Below, piece by piece: positions 46,378-46,665 of a stretch of DNA of 46,665 nucleotides. The stretch's first letter is position 1. Each line of letters begins with the position of its first letter. A program made the position numbers and the translations under genes. Under the pieces are notes generated by a model. That model worked only from the letters and a program-made list of their open reading frames with translations. It had not been told where the DNA came from and made no database searches. Origin of the DNA: Bacilli bacterium (lineage in GTDB: Bacteria; Bacillota_I; Bacilli_A; RF39; UBA660); the NCBI GenBank assembly GCA_017938725.1, contig JAGBAW010000004.1:1-46665 (forward strand). The letters run 5' to 3'.

Positions 46378-46665
46378 CTATTCAATTAATTTTTCTACAA
46401 ACTTAAATGTTTTCTCTAAACCAGTTGATATGCCACTATTCAAAGCATCTGATAAAGCAAGACCAATATCAGTAACTTTATTATCATATTTTTTGGTTTC
46501 ATTTACTAAATAATCTTTTATATCAACTTTCTTACCCTTTTTTAAATCTTCCTCAAATTCTTTCATTTTTTCTTCTGTGAATTTTGACTTTTCTTTGTTT
46601 TCATATTCATAATATCCAGATGAAGAGGCTATATATAGAGAAACAAATAAAACAAACAAACAAAA
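46378..46665 (-). CDS. Small exported or membrane-anchored protein (partial, 5' end outside window)
   Basis: About 95 codons are visible, open to the right edge and ending at TAG. The first visible residues are hydrophobic (FVLFVSLYIASSSGYY), so a signal peptide or anchor probably starts outside the window. The rest is charged: KFTEEKMKEFEEDLKKGKKVDIKDYL, then an amphipathic C-terminal helix. In B. subtilis the gene before lepA is yqxA, a small membrane protein near spoIIP and gpr; position is compatible with that, but I see no motif to confirm it. Confidence 0.6.
   Translation of the reverse strand, partial: FCLFVLFVSLYIASSSGYYEYENKEKSKFTEEKMKEFEEDLKKGKKVDIKDYLVNETKKYDNKVTDIGLALSDALNSGISTGLEKTFKFVEKLIE

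Overview
The window is strongly AT-rich DNA from a low-GC Bacillota, most likely the class Bacilli. It uses the standard bacterial code: ireB ends in TGA, so TGA is a stop and this is not a Mycoplasma-type code. Almost every gene is on the minus strand. Three blocks match Bacillus subtilis gene order as I remember it. They are lepA-(spoIIID-like)-hemW-hrcA-grpE-dnaK-dnaJ-rsmE-mtaB; recD2-yrrI-alaS-ireB-ruvX-yrzB-yrrM-yrrN-yrrO-greA with mltG; and tig-lon-spoVID-ysxE-valS. SpoVID-like, YsxE/CotS-like and SpoIIID-like genes point to a spore former or a descendant of one.

Layout from right to left, which is the direction of transcription. At 46.7-42.6 kb lie a partial exported protein, lepA, a SpoIIID-like regulator, hemW and a small membrane protein. 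At 42.6-36.2 kb is the heat-shock cluster hrcA-grpE-dnaK-pepF-dnaJ, behind a degenerate CIRCE box that overlaps its promoter. At 36-28 kb are rsmE and mtaB among lineage-specific genes: two membrane proteins, an orphan ClpA/B-type AAA+ ATPase (the only confident plus-strand gene), and a family of helical-repeat proteins, one with a 31-residue (93-bp) tandem repeat. At 28-16.5 kb are recD2, an AI-2E transporter, an alanine T-box leader driving a nucleotide-kinase-like gene plus alaS and mltG, then the ireB-to-greA string. At 16.3-10.6 kb are tig, lon, spoVID-like and ysxE-like. At 10.5-5.2 kb are a large unknown membrane protein and a valine T-box leader driving an HD-domain gene plus valS.

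The left 5 kb is the accessory part and the most interesting. One 706-residue protein joins an N-terminal RRE-like (RiPP recognition) domain, a SagB-type FMN dehydrogenase and a YcaO cyclodehydratase. Just downstream is a 35-residue ORF with a strong ribosome binding site whose tail reads CAC-VTGGGG-CAC. Together they look like a two-gene thiazole/oxazole-modified peptide (TOMM/LAP) system. The pair is preceded by a RelA/SpoT homologue that has lost its C-terminal regulatory region and the catalytic Glu of the synthetase.

Downstream of the precursor is a broken fragment of a bacterial-type ValRS editing domain. The intact valS in this window is of the archaeal/rickettsial type, yet it sits at the ancestral Bacilli valS position. 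This looks like a replacement of valS that left a fossil behind, with the RSH-YcaO-precursor genes now between the two.

Protein functions were assigned by reading motifs and by synteny from memory. No database search was possible.
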